Shown here: piece by piece, positions 1 to 9,431 of the stretch | Layout: the number at the start of each line of letters is the position of its first letter | Numbering within the stretch: position 1 is the first letter of the stretch | Source of the DNA: Novosphingobium sp. ZN18A2 | GTDB lineage: Bacteria > Pseudomonadota > Alphaproteobacteria > Sphingomonadales > Sphingomonadaceae | Direction of reading: 5' to 3' | Length of the DNA stretch: 64,000 nt | Assembly: GCF_036784765.1 (NCBI RefSeq) | Contig: NZ_CP136651.1 | Location: forward strand, 2,852,001 to 2,916,000 | Position numbers and translations under genes: made by a program | The notes under the pieces: model-generated | The model's input: only the letters and a program-made list of their open reading frames with translations | The model's database searches: none | Told to the model about the DNA's origin: nothing

Positions 1-1238
1 CGGTTGATCTTCGCCTTCGTGCCACTTTCCACCAGCCGCCGGTCAAGCGCCTCCACCGCGTTTCGCGATGCCTGCTCCACCAGCCGCCGCCGGTCGCCGC
101 GCTGCCCCTGCGCGATTTCCACCTTGCCGCCGGCCAGTTCTCCCAGCGCTTCGGCCAGAAGGTCGCCTTCGGGCAGTTCCCGGTCGACCAGCACGGTGCG
201 CGCGGGCGGCACTTCTTCATAGAACTGGGCAAGGAAGCTGGTCAGCACGGCGGCCTCGTCCAGCCCGTCGGTATGCGTGGGAAAGAACGCGCGGTGCCCC
301 CAGTTCTGGCCGCCGCGAATGAAGAATGCCTGGATGCCGTATTGCCCGCCCTTGGCGGCGATGGCGAACACATCCGCATTCTGCAACGCGCCCGCGTTGA
401 TCGCCTGGCTTCCCTGGATGAAGGTCGCCGCCCGCAACCGGTCACGCAGCATCGCCGCGCGCTCGAAGTCCAGGTCTTCGGCGGCCTTGCCCATCTGCGC
501 TTCCAACTCGCGCTGCACGTTTGACGACTTTCCGCCCAGGAAATCCTTCGCCTGGCGCACCAGTTCGGCATAGCCCGTTTCGTCGATCCGTCCGACGCAG
601 GGGGCCGAGCAACGCTTTATCTGGTAAAGCAGGCAGGGCCGGTCGCGCCGCGAAAAGAAGCTGTCGGTGCAACTGCGCAGCAGGAACAGTTTCTGCAACG
701 CGTTGATCGTCGTGTTGACCGACCCGGCGCTGGCGAAGGGGCCGTAATAGCTGCCCTTCGCCTTGCGCGCGCCGCGATGCTTCATGATGCGCGGGAAAGC
801 GTGATCCGCGCGCAGCAGGATAAAGGGGAAGCTCTTGTCGTCGCGCAGAAGCACATTGTAGGGCGGGCGGAAGCGCTTGATCAGCTGCGCTTCCAGAAGC
901 AGCGCCTCGGCCTCGCTGTTGGTGGTGACGATCGTCATCGAGCGCGTCTGGCTCACCATGCGCTTCAGCCGGTTGGAAAGCCGGTCCACCTGCACATAAT
1001 TCGCCACGCGGTTCTTCAGCGCACGCGCCTTGCCGACATAAAGTACATCACCGCGCGCGTCGCACATCCGATAAACGCCGGGGCGCGGCTTCAGCGTCTT
1101 CAACGTATCGCGGATTGCCGCGATGCCAGCTTCGATATCGGGCTGGTCCGATCCGCGCAGGGTCAGGCTCGCGCGGTCCTCGTTGAACCGTTCGGCGCCT
1201 TTCGGATGGTCTGGAGTTCCGGCGGGAGTGCGGGCCAT
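1..1238 (-). CDS. uvrC: Excinuclease ABC subunit C (3' part beyond window)
   Basis: UvrC makes both incisions around a lesion that UvrA/UvrB has marked in nucleotide excision repair. The 412 residues visible are the N-terminal part. The GIY-YIG nuclease domain shows GVYR at about 54-57 and YVGKARALKNR at about 67-77. The conserved Cys cluster of the family follows at about 190-214 (LRSC, RPC, IKRCSAPC). A UVR helical hairpin (DFERAAMLRDRL) lies at about 257-268. The C-terminal endonuclease V-like domain and HhH motifs must lie beyond position 1. The start ATG at 1238 gives an N-terminal extension of about 50 residues before the nuclease domain. The gene is divergent from the CYTH-CHAD gene. 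Function is recognised from motifs and is not in doubt. Confidence 0.95.
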   Translation of the reverse strand, partial: MARTPAGTPDHPKGAERFNEDRASLTLRGSDQPDIEAGIAAIRDTLKTLKPRPGVYRMCDARGDVLYVGKARALKNRVANYVQVDRLSNRLKRMVSQTRSMTIVTTNSEAEALLLEAQLIKRFRPPYNVLLRDDKSFPFILLRADHAFPRIMKHRGARKAKGSYYGPFASAGSVNTTINALQKLFLLRSCTDSFFSRRDRPCLLYQIKRCSAPCVGRIDETGYAELVRQAKDFLGGKSSNVQRELEAQMGKAAEDLDFERAAMLRDRLRAATFIQGSQAINAGALQNADVFAIAAKGGQYGIQAFFIRGGQNWGHRAFFPTHTDGLDEAAVLTSFLAQFYEEVPPARTVLVDRELPEGDLLAEALGELAGGKVEIAQGQRGDRRRLVEQASRNAVEALDRRLVESGTKAKIN

Positions 1239-1364
1239 GCTTGCCAGATAGTCGCAGACGTCCCGTTTTGGGAGCCCCTCAATCCACCGCAGTCTGTCGC
1301 CTTGCCATGCCCATGCGTTACAGTAAGCTTTTGCGGGCGGACGCCATTGGGGGGCTTCTGGGCC

Positions 1365-2825
1365 ATGGCCGTCGAGATCGAACTCAAGCTTGCCATTGCG
1401 CCGGACGCGGCGGCGCGGCTTTCGCGCGCGTCTTTCCTTGGCAAGCCGCAGCGCACGCGCCACCTTGCCGCGACCTATTACGATACGCCTTCGCAGTCGC
1501 TGCGTACCGCCGGATTCAGCCTGCGCGTGCGGCGCGAGGATCATGCGCTGGTGCAAACGGTGAAGCGTGCGAACGGCGCCGGCGCCGGGCTGATGAAGCG
1601 CGGCGAATGGGATATACCGCTGGACGCGCCCACGCCCGTTATCGACGCGCGCACCGGTGTTCCCGACCTGTTAGAACGCTCAGGCGAAGATCTGCTGCCG
1701 CAGTTTACCGTAACCGTCAGGCGCGAACTGCGCAATCTGCCGCTGACCGACGGGGGCAGCGTGGAAGTCGCGCTCGATACCGGGGTTGCCGAAGCGGACG
1801 AACGCGAGGATCACTTCGCCGAGATCGAGCTGGAGCTTCGCAAGGGCGATCCCGCGGGGCTGTTCGCCCTCGCCCGGCAGGTTGACCGTGTGGTGCCCGC
1901 GCGGCTTGGCGTCACCACCAAGGCCGGGCGCGGCTGGCGCCTGCTCGGCCCGATGGCGAATGCGGTGCGGACGGACCCGCCGACGCTCGACCCCGCGATG
2001 CCGGTGCGCGATGCCTTTACCGCGATCGCAAGCGCCTGCATCGCGCAATACCGCGCCAACGAGGATATCCTGCTCGACCGGCATTCGCCCGAAGCCGTCC
2101 ATCAGGCGCGCATCGCGCTGCGCCGTTTGCGCGCGGCGCTGCGCGCGTTCCGCCCGATCCTGCCCGGTCCGGACGCGGCCAGGCTGGACCGGCGGCTGCG
2201 CAGCCTTGCCGTCGCGCTGGGCAAGGTGCGCGACCTTGACGTGATGGTCGCACAAGTGCCGCGCGGTCCGTTGCGCAAGCGGATGAAGGCGGCGCGTGTG
2301 GCGGCCTGGGCGCATTTGCGCCGCAGGCTGGGGGCAAAGCACACGCGCGCGCTGTTGCTGGATCTTGCCGAGTGGCTGGAATGCGGCGCGTGGCGCAGCC
2401 ATCCGGCGACGCTGACCGCGCGCGAGGCGCCGCTGGAACCGTTCGCGGCGCATTCGCTGGACCGCCTGCTGCGCAAGGTGCGACGGCACGGCAAGCATCT
2501 GAAAACGGCCGATGACGAAGCGCGTCACCGCCTGCGCAAGGACGCCAAGAAGCTGCGCTACAATGCCGAAGCGTTCGGTCCGATGCTCACGGGCAAACAG
2601 CACAGAAAGGCACACAAGGCGTTCTTCAAGGCACTGAAGGTGCTTCAGGATGATCTGGGCGCGCTTAACGACGTGCGCGTGGCGACCGAATGGCTGCGGG
2701 CGCAGGGGTTGCTGGATTTACCCGAAGCGCAGGCGTGGCTTTCCGCTATGCACAAGCGCCATTTGATCGGAAAAGCGGGCAAGGCCCGCCATGCGCTGCT
2801 GGCAATAGAGCCATTCTGGCGCTGA
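1365..2825 (+). CDS. CYTH and CHAD domain protein (inorganic triphosphatase-like)
   Basis: A 486-residue protein. The N-terminal CYTH domain opens with the EIELKL form of the family's ExExK signature at residues 4-9, and its further acidic and basic residues suggest metal-dependent cleavage of triphosphate or polyphosphate. The C-terminal half, from about residue 210, is a helical CHAD domain with conserved His and many Arg/Lys (HQARIALRRLRAALRAF; DDLGALNDVR near the end). CHAD domains bind polyphosphate. The ATG at 1365 places the CYTH signature at the very N-terminus. The longer open frame from 777 is antisense to uvrC and was discarded. The stop is 14 bp from the convergent stop of the TonB receptor gene. 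Polyphosphate or tripolyphosphate as substrate is inferred from the family. Confidence 0.85.
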   Translation: MAVEIELKLAIAPDAAARLSRASFLGKPQRTRHLAATYYDTPSQSLRTAGFSLRVRREDHALVQTVKRANGAGAGLMKRGEWDIPLDAPTPVIDARTGVPDLLERSGEDLLPQFTVTVRRELRNLPLTDGGSVEVALDTGVAEADEREDHFAEIELELRKGDPAGLFALARQVDRVVPARLGVTTKAGRGWRLLGPMANAVRTDPPTLDPAMPVRDAFTAIASACIAQYRANEDILLDRHSPEAVHQARIALRRLRAALRAFRPILPGPDAARLDRRLRSLAVALGKVRDLDVMVAQVPRGPLRKRMKAARVAAWAHLRRRLGAKHTRALLLDLAEWLECGAWRSHPATLTAREAPLEPFAAHSLDRLLRKVRRHGKHLKTADDEARHRLRKDAKKLRYNAEAFGPMLTGKQHRKAHKAFFKALKVLQDDLGALNDVRVATEWLRAQGLLDLPEAQAWLSAMHKRHLIGKAGKARHALLAIEPFWR

Positions 2826-2839
2826 CTGCGCGGGGCGCG

Positions 2840-5314
2840 TCAGAAGCGTTTGCGGAAATCGATTGTGATCACGCGCCCGCGCGGATTTTCGTATCCGGGC
2901 TGATAGCGCAGTGGCACCGCACCGGTGCCGTCCGTTACCTTCTGTTGTCCGTCGAACACGTTTTCGATCTTGAACAGCAAGCGGCTGTTCCTGAGGAACG
3001 GCACCGCCTTGATCACACCGGCCTGCCGGTCGAGATCGACAAACAGGCGCGCGTTGAACGTGGCGATCGGCGCGAAGTCCAGCCGGGTCGATCCGGGCAG
3101 CCCGCTTGCGTCGATGTGGCTGGCGCCGGTGTAGTTGCCGGAAAGGCGGAAACCGAAACCGCGATAGAACGCGCCGCCTTCCATCGTGACCGAACTGCGC
3201 GCGACGCTGCCGCTGATCGCATCGCCGCCCAGCAGGTCCAGCACCGGCCCGCCCGCCGCAAGTTGCGCGGTCTGGGTGAAGCGGACCGTCTGATAGGCGG
3301 ACAGGTTCCAGCGCCCCTTGCCGTCGCCCCTGCGCCCGCGCCGCCCGCCGCCCTTGCCGCCGCGCTTCGCCGCCGGATCGGCCTTGCCGAACCGCCCGCC
3401 GATGTTGAAACCGTAACGCAGGCGCGATCCGCGCTCTTGCGCGAAAGTTACCGGCCGTTCGTCTATCGACACGATCTGCCCGCCCGCATCGCGCACCACG
3501 CGCCCCGGAAAGGCCGCTTCGACATCGGGCGTCAACAACGGGAAGGCGTTGGTGGTGTTCGACGAGTGGTTGCGAAAGTATTCGACGATGAGGTTCGACC
3601 TGTCGAGCACCGGCAAGTCCCACGTAAGGCCGAACTTCCAGTCGCGCTGTTTCTCCTTCAGCAATTGCGGATTTCCGCCGGTCGTCACCGTGGCCAGCAC
3701 CGTCTGCCCGGTCGAAAAATCGTAAACCGCAACGCCCGGCGTCACCGTTACCGGCCCGCCCAGATCCGAAAGGCCCGGTGCCTTGTCTTCTGCGATGTAA
3801 CTTGCCTGGAACGACAGGCGCGGGGTCATGCCCCAGGTCAGCCCCGCTCCGTAACTGTATAGCGTGCCGAAGTCCGACAGGCTGTGAACGCTTCCGTTGA
3901 AGTTGAGCGAGACATCGCCCAGCGCCGCGCCGAAATCGTTGCGGCGGCTGGTGATCGGGATGGCGATGTTGCCGCCTGCCTGCACGTCCCCGCGCAGCAG
4001 GTGCAACTGTCCGGCTGCCGTGCGCGAATCGCTGCTGGTGATGTCCGAATAGGCATAGCCGGTCTTCAGCGTCAGCGTCGTTTCACCGCCGGGCAGCAAC
4101 AGCGGCTTGCCGGTCAGCGTGACAAGGCTGGTCGCGCTGTCCGAATTGCTTTTCGCGGTGTCGGGCGCGAACGTCGCGATACCGCTTGCCGGCAAGGCGC
4201 CATCAATCGGCAGAGTGCCGGCTGCCGCCGTCGCGGCAAGCGCGGAGAGATCGGCCTGCCGGTCTGTCGTGCTGCGCGTATCGGTGTGGGTATAGTCCGC
4301 CGTTGCCGAAAGTTGCCACTTGCCTAGCGGAAGGTTCAGCGAAGCGCCCGCCTGCGCCGTGGTGGTGCGGGTAAAGTTGGTGAGCGGACGGGGCGAAAGC
4401 GTGGTGCGTGTCTCGCTGTTTCCGGCCGGATCGGTCAGCACCGCGGTGTTGAGGCCGTTCAGGCTGCGCGCGTCGCTGCGGGTCAGCGCGCCGTTGAAGC
4501 TGATCGATCCACCGATGCCATCCTTGCCCAGCCCTTTCGCCCAGTTGGCGTTGAGCGAATAGGATTTGCTGTCCGAAATCAGCGTGTTGTACGCTGCCGG
4601 ATCGGGATCGCCATTCACCGTGGGCGCGCTGGCCGCCGGAACCGCGATGCCGCGTTCCGCCTCTGTCAGCGGCGACGTATCGTTCAGCTTGGCCTTGATG
4701 TTCAGCCGGGCGCCGTTGTCGATTCGCGCGATGCGGGTTTCCAGTTCCAGGTCATGGAACCCGCCCTGCGTGGGAACCCCGTATTCGACCCCCGCATCCT
4801 GACTGGCGAAGTGATCCTTCAGGATGAAGTTCACCACGCGCTGGTTCGGCGCATAACCGTATCTTAGCGCAACTTCCTCGGGCAGCACTTCCACCCGGCG
4901 AATCGCCTCGGGCGGAAAATCGCGCAACTCGCGGAAGCTGGAGATGCGCTGGCCGTTCAGCAGGATGACCGGTGCGCCATCACCCCGGCCCCGGCCAGAC
5001 GCCGTTTGCGGCGAAAGCTGGGAAAGCAGGTCGGCGATAGAGGTCGCGCCATAGGCGGCGATGTCTTCCTCGTTCAGTTCCAGGACGGGCGCCTGCGGTG
5101 CCTGGACCTGCCCCTTTATCCGCCCGGCGATGACCACGATCTGCCCGGCTTCCTGCTGAATGATTGTGGCATCCCCATCGTCCCGATCGACCAGAATGGG
5201 CGACGGTTGCGCGCCTTGCCCCGCCGCGCTTGCAGCCTGCGCGAATGCCGGTGTTGCAGGGCTGACCAGGGCCAGCACCACGAGGCTGGCAGAAGGGTGG
5301 GACTTGAAGGACAT
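2840..5314 (-). CDS. TonB-dependent receptor
   Basis: An 824-residue outer-membrane receptor. A signal peptide (residues 1-25, ending AFA) precedes a plug domain with the segments EDIAAYGATSIADLLSQL and RVEVLPEEVALRYGY. The rest is a long beta-barrel that ends in Phe (IDFRKRF), the usual last residue of Bam-inserted barrels. The ATG at 5314 has AGGAAG just upstream and starts exactly at the signal peptide; the frame stays open further upstream, but without one. A Gly/Arg/Lys-rich stretch at about residues 649-668 is unusual within a barrel and may be an extracellular loop. No FecIR regulators, TonB or transporter genes lie nearby, so the substrate cannot be told from context. Confidence 0.88.
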   Translation of the reverse strand: MSFKSHPSASLVVLALVSPATPAFAQAASAAGQGAQPSPILVDRDDGDATIIQQEAGQIVVIAGRIKGQVQAPQAPVLELNEEDIAAYGATSIADLLSQLSPQTASGRGRGDGAPVILLNGQRISSFRELRDFPPEAIRRVEVLPEEVALRYGYAPNQRVVNFILKDHFASQDAGVEYGVPTQGGFHDLELETRIARIDNGARLNIKAKLNDTSPLTEAERGIAVPAASAPTVNGDPDPAAYNTLISDSKSYSLNANWAKGLGKDGIGGSISFNGALTRSDARSLNGLNTAVLTDPAGNSETRTTLSPRPLTNFTRTTTAQAGASLNLPLGKWQLSATADYTHTDTRSTTDRQADLSALAATAAAGTLPIDGALPASGIATFAPDTAKSNSDSATSLVTLTGKPLLLPGGETTLTLKTGYAYSDITSSDSRTAAGQLHLLRGDVQAGGNIAIPITSRRNDFGAALGDVSLNFNGSVHSLSDFGTLYSYGAGLTWGMTPRLSFQASYIAEDKAPGLSDLGGPVTVTPGVAVYDFSTGQTVLATVTTGGNPQLLKEKQRDWKFGLTWDLPVLDRSNLIVEYFRNHSSNTTNAFPLLTPDVEAAFPGRVVRDAGGQIVSIDERPVTFAQERGSRLRYGFNIGGRFGKADPAAKRGGKGGGRRGRRGDGKGRWNLSAYQTVRFTQTAQLAAGGPVLDLLGGDAISGSVARSSVTMEGGAFYRGFGFRLSGNYTGASHIDASGLPGSTRLDFAPIATFNARLFVDLDRQAGVIKAVPFLRNSRLLFKIENVFDGQQKVTDGTGAVPLRYQPGYENPRGRVITIDFRKRF

Positions 5315-5671
5315 TGTCTTCCTGTTCGGCACGGCACGAAGCGAGGCCGGCGTGCGCCCGTGGGCGCATGGCGGCTTTCGCCACGCAGGAGATGGCGCGG
5401 CGGCCATGGCCGGGGCAATCCGCAATGCGTATCAATTTGTCGCGCGCAGTCGTGCCCTGTTACCCACTTGCGCCTCCGCATTTTCGTCGCGCGCCATTCG
5501 CCCCCGCGCCGTTCAAAGGCAGCACGGGCCGAAATCCCATAGCAACCAGAGCAGGCTTTTCTTTTGTGCTGCCGCCCGCTATGGCGCGCATCGCGTGCAA
5601 CCGGCGGTTGTGCGGCCGGATTATTGCGCGCAACAACCGCGCGTTCTTGCAAGGGACAAAGCACGGCGCCG
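5315..5671. other. Intergenic region between divergent TonB receptor and infA
   Basis: This 357-bp gap separates two divergent genes and should hold both promoters. A pyrimidine-rich patch (cttttcttttgt) lies near 5556. I see no convincing -35/-10 pair, no hairpin with a T-tract and no coding frame with sphingomonad-like codon use. Short open frames here are GC-driven. Confidence 0.5.
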
Positions 5672-5917
5672 ATGGCGAAAGAAGAACTCCTGGAAATGCG
5701 CGGCACAGTGGTCGAACTGCTGCCCAACGCGATGTTCCGCGTCCGCCTGGAAAACGATCACGAAATCCTGGGCCACACCGCCGGCAAGATGCGCAAGAAC
5801 CGCATCCGCGTTCTTGTGGGTGACGAAGTGCTGGTCGAACTGACGCCGTATGACCTGACGAAGGGCCGGATCACCTATCGCTTCATGCCCGGCCGCGGCG
5901 GTCCCGGCGGCTTCTGA
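5672..5917 (+). CDS. infA: Translation initiation factor IF-1
   Basis: IF-1 occupies the ribosomal A site during initiation, together with IF-2 and IF-3. The 81-residue protein is a single S1/OB fold that begins [19 protein letters not shown] and contains the conserved segments [29 protein letters not shown] and [14 protein letters not shown]. The core is near the usual 72 residues. The extra residues form a Gly-rich tail (GRGGPGGF). The start chosen is the only one that gives the standard N-terminus. It is followed after 17 bp by maf on the same strand. Confidence 0.97.
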
Positions 5918-5934
5918 GCCGCGCCGACGCGACG

Positions 5935-6537
5935 ATGGGCGAAAGCGCGCCCGCTCCCGAACGCCCCGCACTGGTGCTTGCGTCTGCCAGTCCGCGCCGC
6001 CGCGAGCTGCTGGCGCGTCTTGGCGTCACGCCGGACCGTGTGCTGGCCACCGATATCGACGAAAGCCCGCTGAAAGGCGAACTTCCGCGCGGCCACGCGG
6101 TGCGACTGGCGGCGGAAAAAGCGCGCGCGGCGGCAACACAGGCGCCGGGTGCGATCGTGCTGGCAGGCGATACCGTGGTCGGCGCGGGGCGGCGAATCCT
6201 GCCGAAGGCCGAGGACGAGGCGACCGCGCGCGATTGCCTGGCGCTGCTTTCGGGCCGCCGCCACCGCGTATATTCCGCCATCGCCGTTATCACGCCCGAC
6301 GGAACCCTGCGCGAAGCGCTGTCGGAAACGGTCGTGCGCTTCAAGCGGCTGACGCCTGACGAAATCGACGGATATATCGCCGGGGGCGAATGGCACGGCA
6401 AGGCGGGCGGCTATGCCATACAGGGCAGCGCCGAAGGGTTCTGCGCATGGCTTGCCGGCAGCCATTCGGGCGTTGTCGGCCTGCCGCTTTACGAAACGCG
6501 CCGCCTGCTGCTGGCGGCGGGAGTGAAACTTGCCTGA
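5935..6537 (+). CDS. maf: Maf-like nucleoside triphosphate pyrophosphatase
   Basis: Maf proteins hydrolyse non-canonical or modified nucleoside triphosphates such as dTTP/UTP to monophosphates, acting as house-cleaning enzymes. The 200-residue protein has the diagnostic N-terminal ASASPRRRELL at about residues 16-26, the catalytic-region segment VLAGDTVV, and SGRRHRVYSAI. Its length is typical. It overlaps the next gene by 8 bp (stop at 6537, next start at 6530), which implies translational coupling in the infA-maf-RNase-yacG operon. Substrate preference between the YhdE and YceF subfamilies cannot be set by eye. Confidence 0.93.
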   Translation: MGESAPAPERPALVLASASPRRRELLARLGVTPDRVLATDIDESPLKGELPRGHAVRLAAEKARAAATQAPGAIVLAGDTVVGAGRRILPKAEDEATARDCLALLSGRRHRVYSAIAVITPDGTLREALSETVVRFKRLTPDEIDGYIAGGEWHGKAGGYAIQGSAEGFCAWLAGSHSGVVGLPLYETRRLLLAAGVKLA

Positions 6538-7531
6538 ATCGGCACGTCCCGTGTGGCTGGTGGAAGAAGGAATCGGCGAAACCCGCGCGATCCTTGTGGA
6601 AGACGGCGCGATCCGCGCGGCCCGCGTAGAATGGGACACGCGGCTGCGCGCGGGGCTTGTGGCCGAAGCTCAACTGGTTTCGCGCCGCGCCGGATCTAAG
6701 CGCGGCACCGTGCGGCTGCCCGACGGGACAGAGGCGCTGGCCGACGCACTCGGCCCCGAAGCGACCGAAGGCACGACGCTGACCGTGCGCGTCACCCGCA
6801 GCCCGATAACCGAACGGGGGCGCTCGAAGCTTGCCCACGTGCGGCCCGCGCCGGGTGAACAGCCGCGCGCGGCGCCCCCGCTTGCCGATGCGCTTGCCGC
6901 CGATGGCACGCCGGTCGTCAGGGCCGCTCCCGGCGACAGCCGGTTCGACCGGGCGGGGTGGGACGAGATCGTGGAAGAGGCGCTGTGGGGAGAGATTGCC
7001 TTTCCCGGCGGCGCGCTGCTGGTCAGCCCGACGCCGGCGATGACCCTGATCGACATCGACGGGGACGATGCGCCGCGCCAGCTTGCGCTTGCGGCGGTGC
7101 CCGCCATCGCAGCCACGCTTGCGCGGCTGGACCTGGGCGGTTCGGTCGGGATCGATTTTCCCTCGCTCGCGGAAAAGAAGGACCGGCAGGCGGTGGATGC
7201 GGCACTGGCCGATGCGCTTTCCGGATGGCGCGGGGAACGCACGGCGATGAACGGGTTCGGCTTCGTCCAGCTCGTCTCGCGGTTCGAACGGCCCAGTATC
7301 GTCCAGCTCTATTCGCGCAAGCCTTCCGCCGCCGCGCGCATCCTGATGCGCCGGGCGGAACGCGTGCGCGAACCGGGGGCCTTGCTGCTTGTCGCGCATC
7401 CCGCCGTGCGCCACATGGTGAAGCCCGAATGGGAAGCCATGCTTGCCAACCGGACCGGGCGCGGAATCGTGTGGCGGGACGATCCGGGCCTTGCACTCAC
7501 CGCCGCATTCGCGCAGGCCATCGCGCCATGA
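6530..7531 (+). CDS. Ribonuclease E/G family protein
   Basis: A 333-residue protein of the short alphaproteobacterial RNase E/G-related type found between maf and yacG. It matches the catalytic-region segments of the family (GSVGIDFPSLAEKKDRQAVD; AMNGFGFVQLVSRF) but has no obvious S1 domain or C-terminal degradosome scaffold, so it is much shorter than RNase E. A role in RNA processing is inferred from family and position. It overlaps maf at its start, and its stop overlaps the yacG start (ATGA at 7528-7531), so the three genes are coupled. Confidence 0.75.
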   Translation: MPESARPVWLVEEGIGETRAILVEDGAIRAARVEWDTRLRAGLVAEAQLVSRRAGSKRGTVRLPDGTEALADALGPEATEGTTLTVRVTRSPITERGRSKLAHVRPAPGEQPRAAPPLADALAADGTPVVRAAPGDSRFDRAGWDEIVEEALWGEIAFPGGALLVSPTPAMTLIDIDGDDAPRQLALAAVPAIAATLARLDLGGSVGIDFPSLAEKKDRQAVDAALADALSGWRGERTAMNGFGFVQLVSRFERPSIVQLYSRKPSAAARILMRRAERVREPGALLLVAHPAVRHMVKPEWEAMLANRTGRGIVWRDDPGLALTAAFAQAIAP

Positions 7532-7704
7532 CCGCGAAGACCGAAAAGACCCGCAAGTGCCCGATCTGCGGCAAGCCGCGCAGCGCGGAACACACCCCGT
7601 TCTGCTCCGCCCGCTGCCGCGACCGCGACCTGGTTCGCTGGCTGGACGATGGATATGCCCTTCCCGGCCCGCCGGCCATCGATGAAGAGGAAGGGCGCGG
7701 CTGA
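7528..7704 (+). CDS. yacG: DNA gyrase inhibitor YacG (zinc-binding)
   Basis: A 58-residue zinc protein. YacG binds GyrB and inhibits gyrase in E. coli. The Cys4 site is CPIC at residues 10-13 with FCSARC at about 25-30, followed by the conserved DLVRWLDDGYALPG. The acidic tail (IDEEEGRG) is typical. The start overlaps the previous stop by four bases. It is the last gene of the infA-maf operon and precedes tRNA-Phe by about 115 bp. Confidence 0.93.
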   Translation: MTAKTEKTRKCPICGKPRSAEHTPFCSARCRDRDLVRWLDDGYALPGPPAIDEEEGRG

Positions 7705-7819
7705 CTTGGCGGAACACGCAAAAAGGGGGTGGACAGATCGGGCGCGTCTCGCCATAGGCGCGCTTCCAACCGCTCGCCGGTCTGCGTACAATCGTGCGAG
7801 GGACCGTCGCCGCAGCGAT

Positions 7820-7895
7820 GCCCGGGTAGCTCAGTTGGTAGAGCACATGACTGAAAATCATGGTGTCGGTGGTTCGATTCCGCCCCCGGGCACCA
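7820..7895 (+). tRNA. tRNA-Phe (GAA)
   Basis: A 76-nt tRNA with acceptor arms GCCCGGG and CCCGGGC, an encoded CCA end at 7893-7895, D-arm sequence GCTCAGTTGGTAGAGC, anticodon GAA at 7853-7855 within CTGAAAATC, and T-loop GGTTCGATTCC. It stands alone between yacG and the PLP enzyme gene. The open frame running through it is an artefact. Confidence 0.98.
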
Positions 7896-7914
7896 CTCCT
7901 TTGCGGGGAGTGCG

Positions 7915-8970
7915 ATGAACAATCTCAGGGAATGGACGAACGAGGCGATCCGCAAGATCGATGCGGATTTCACACGTTCTGCCGAAACGCATCTGGTTCG
8001 CGTGGAAATGCCCCGGTTTCCCGACATCACGCTGTATCTGAAGGACGAATCGAGCCATCCCACGGGCAGCCTGAAGCATCGCCTTGCCCGGTCGTTGATC
8101 CTGTATGCCCTGTGCAACCAGAAGGTCGGGCCGGATTCCACGCTGATAGAGGCGACCAGCGGATCGACCGCGGTTTCCGAAGCCTATTTCGCAAAGCTGA
8201 TCGGCCTTCCCTTCATCGCCGTCGCGCCGAAAACGGTCTCGCCATCGAAGATAGAGGCGATCCGGTTCTATGGCGGCAACGTGCACCTGGTGGACGATCC
8301 GGGCACCGTTTATGCAGAGGCGGAACGGCTGGCGCGCGAGACCGGCGGCTATTACCTCGACCAGTTCACGTTCGCCGAACGCGCGACCGACTGGCGCGGC
8401 AACAACAACATCGCGGACAGCCTGTTCAGCCAGATGCGGCGTGAGGAACATCCCGTGCCGACGTGGATCGTGTGCGGCGCGGGAACGGGCGGCACGTCCG
8501 CCACCATCGGGCGCTATATCCGCTATGCCCGGCACGATACCCGGCTGTGCGTGGCCGATCCGGAAGGGTCCGTGTTCCATCGCCATTTCGCGGACCGCGC
8601 GGTGCGCACGCTGGACGGCGGGTGCAAATCGTGCATCGAGGGGATCGGCCGCCCGCGCGTGGAACCCTCGTTCGTGCCCGAAGTGATCGACCGGATGATG
8701 GCGGTGCCCGACGCGGCCAGCGTGGGCGCGATGCGCGCGCTTTCGCGCAAGATCGGGCGGCGCGTGGGCGGCTCTACCGGAACCAACATCGTCGGCTGCA
8801 TGGCGCTGGTGGAAGAAATGGCGGCCGCCGGGCATTCCGGCTCAGTCGTCACGATCCTGTGCGATGCGGGCGAACGCTATGCGGCAAGCTATTACAACGA
8901 CGAATGGCTGGAAGCGCGCGGCATAGACTGGCGCGCAGAGGAAGAACGGATTTTCGCGCTGCTGACCTAA
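7915..8970 (+). CDS. PLP-dependent cysteine synthase-family protein (Cds1-like)
   Basis: A 351-residue fold-type II PLP enzyme. The Schiff-base lysine is K54 in PTGSLKHR, the phosphate/substrate loop is TSGSTAVS at about 81-88, and the PLP phosphate-binding Gly loop is [10 protein letters not shown]. Length and sequence character fit the family containing mycobacterial L-cysteine desulfhydrase Cds1 better than CysK. That would give pyruvate, ammonia and sulfide from cysteine, but the reaction is inferred. The gene starts 20 bp after tRNA-Phe. Its TAA overlaps the convergent phosphatase stop by four bases. Confidence 0.78.
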   Translation: MNNLREWTNEAIRKIDADFTRSAETHLVRVEMPRFPDITLYLKDESSHPTGSLKHRLARSLILYALCNQKVGPDSTLIEATSGSTAVSEAYFAKLIGLPFIAVAPKTVSPSKIEAIRFYGGNVHLVDDPGTVYAEAERLARETGGYYLDQFTFAERATDWRGNNNIADSLFSQMRREEHPVPTWIVCGAGTGGTSATIGRYIRYARHDTRLCVADPEGSVFHRHFADRAVRTLDGGCKSCIEGIGRPRVEPSFVPEVIDRMMAVPDAASVGAMRALSRKIGRRVGGSTGTNIVGCMALVEEMAAAGHSGSVVTILCDAGERYAASYYNDEWLEARGIDWRAEEERIFALLT

Positions 8971-9431
8971 CGCGCCAGCCGCTCGATCAGGAACGCCGAC
9001 GCCCGCACGACATCGTTCCATGCGGTGCGAAAGTCGTCCTCGTCGCCGAAATAGGGATCGGCAACAGCCGTGCCTTCGCGGCCGGGCACCAGGTCCATCA
9101 GCAGTTCCAGCCGCGATTGTTCGCGCGCGGGAGCAATGACCTTCAGATCGCGCAGGTTCTGCAGGTCGAGCGCAAGGATATGGTCGAACCGCAGGAAATC
9201 GTGCGGCGTCACCTGCCGGGCGCGATAGCCGGCGATGTCTATGCCGTGTTCGCGCGCCACCAGCTGCGCCCGCGGATCGGGCGGGCGGCCGATATGCCAG
9301 TCCCCCGTCCCGGCGCTGTCCACGTCAATCGCAATCCCCGCATCGTGCGAGGCCTTGCGCAGCGCTCCTTCCGCCATCGGAGAGCGACAGATGTTGCCAA
9401 GGCACACGAACAGGACGGATGGACGGGTCAT
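8967..9431 (-). CDS. Low-molecular-weight protein-tyrosine phosphatase
   Basis: A 154-residue phosphatase of the LMW-PTP/arsenate-reductase-like fold. The P-loop CX5R is CLGNICR at residues 10-16, followed by SPMAEG. The general-acid region [10 protein letters not shown] lies toward the C-terminus. The ATG at 9431 puts the P-loop at the usual distance from the N-terminus. The upstream frame extension overlaps the malonyltransferase-like gene and was rejected. The start overlaps that gene's stop by four bases, so the two are coupled. No tyrosine kinase or exopolysaccharide locus lies adjacent, so the substrate is unknown. Confidence 0.9.
   Translation of the reverse strand: MTRPSVLFVCLGNICRSPMAEGALRKASHDAGIAIDVDSAGTGDWHIGRPPDPRAQLVAREHGIDIAGYRARQVTPHDFLRFDHILALDLQNLRDLKVIAPAREQSRLELLMDLVPGREGTAVADPYFGDEDDFRTAWNDVVRASAFLIERLAR

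Noticed and set aside
777..1364. N-terminal extension of the CYTH-CHAD frame back to 777
   Set aside because: It is antisense to the well-conserved uvrC coding sequence, and the CYTH signature starts right at the ATG at 1365.
7649..7918. 89-residue open frame through tRNA-Phe
   Set aside because: Its C-terminal part is the tRNA read as protein, a well-known artefact; the tRNA fold is perfect.
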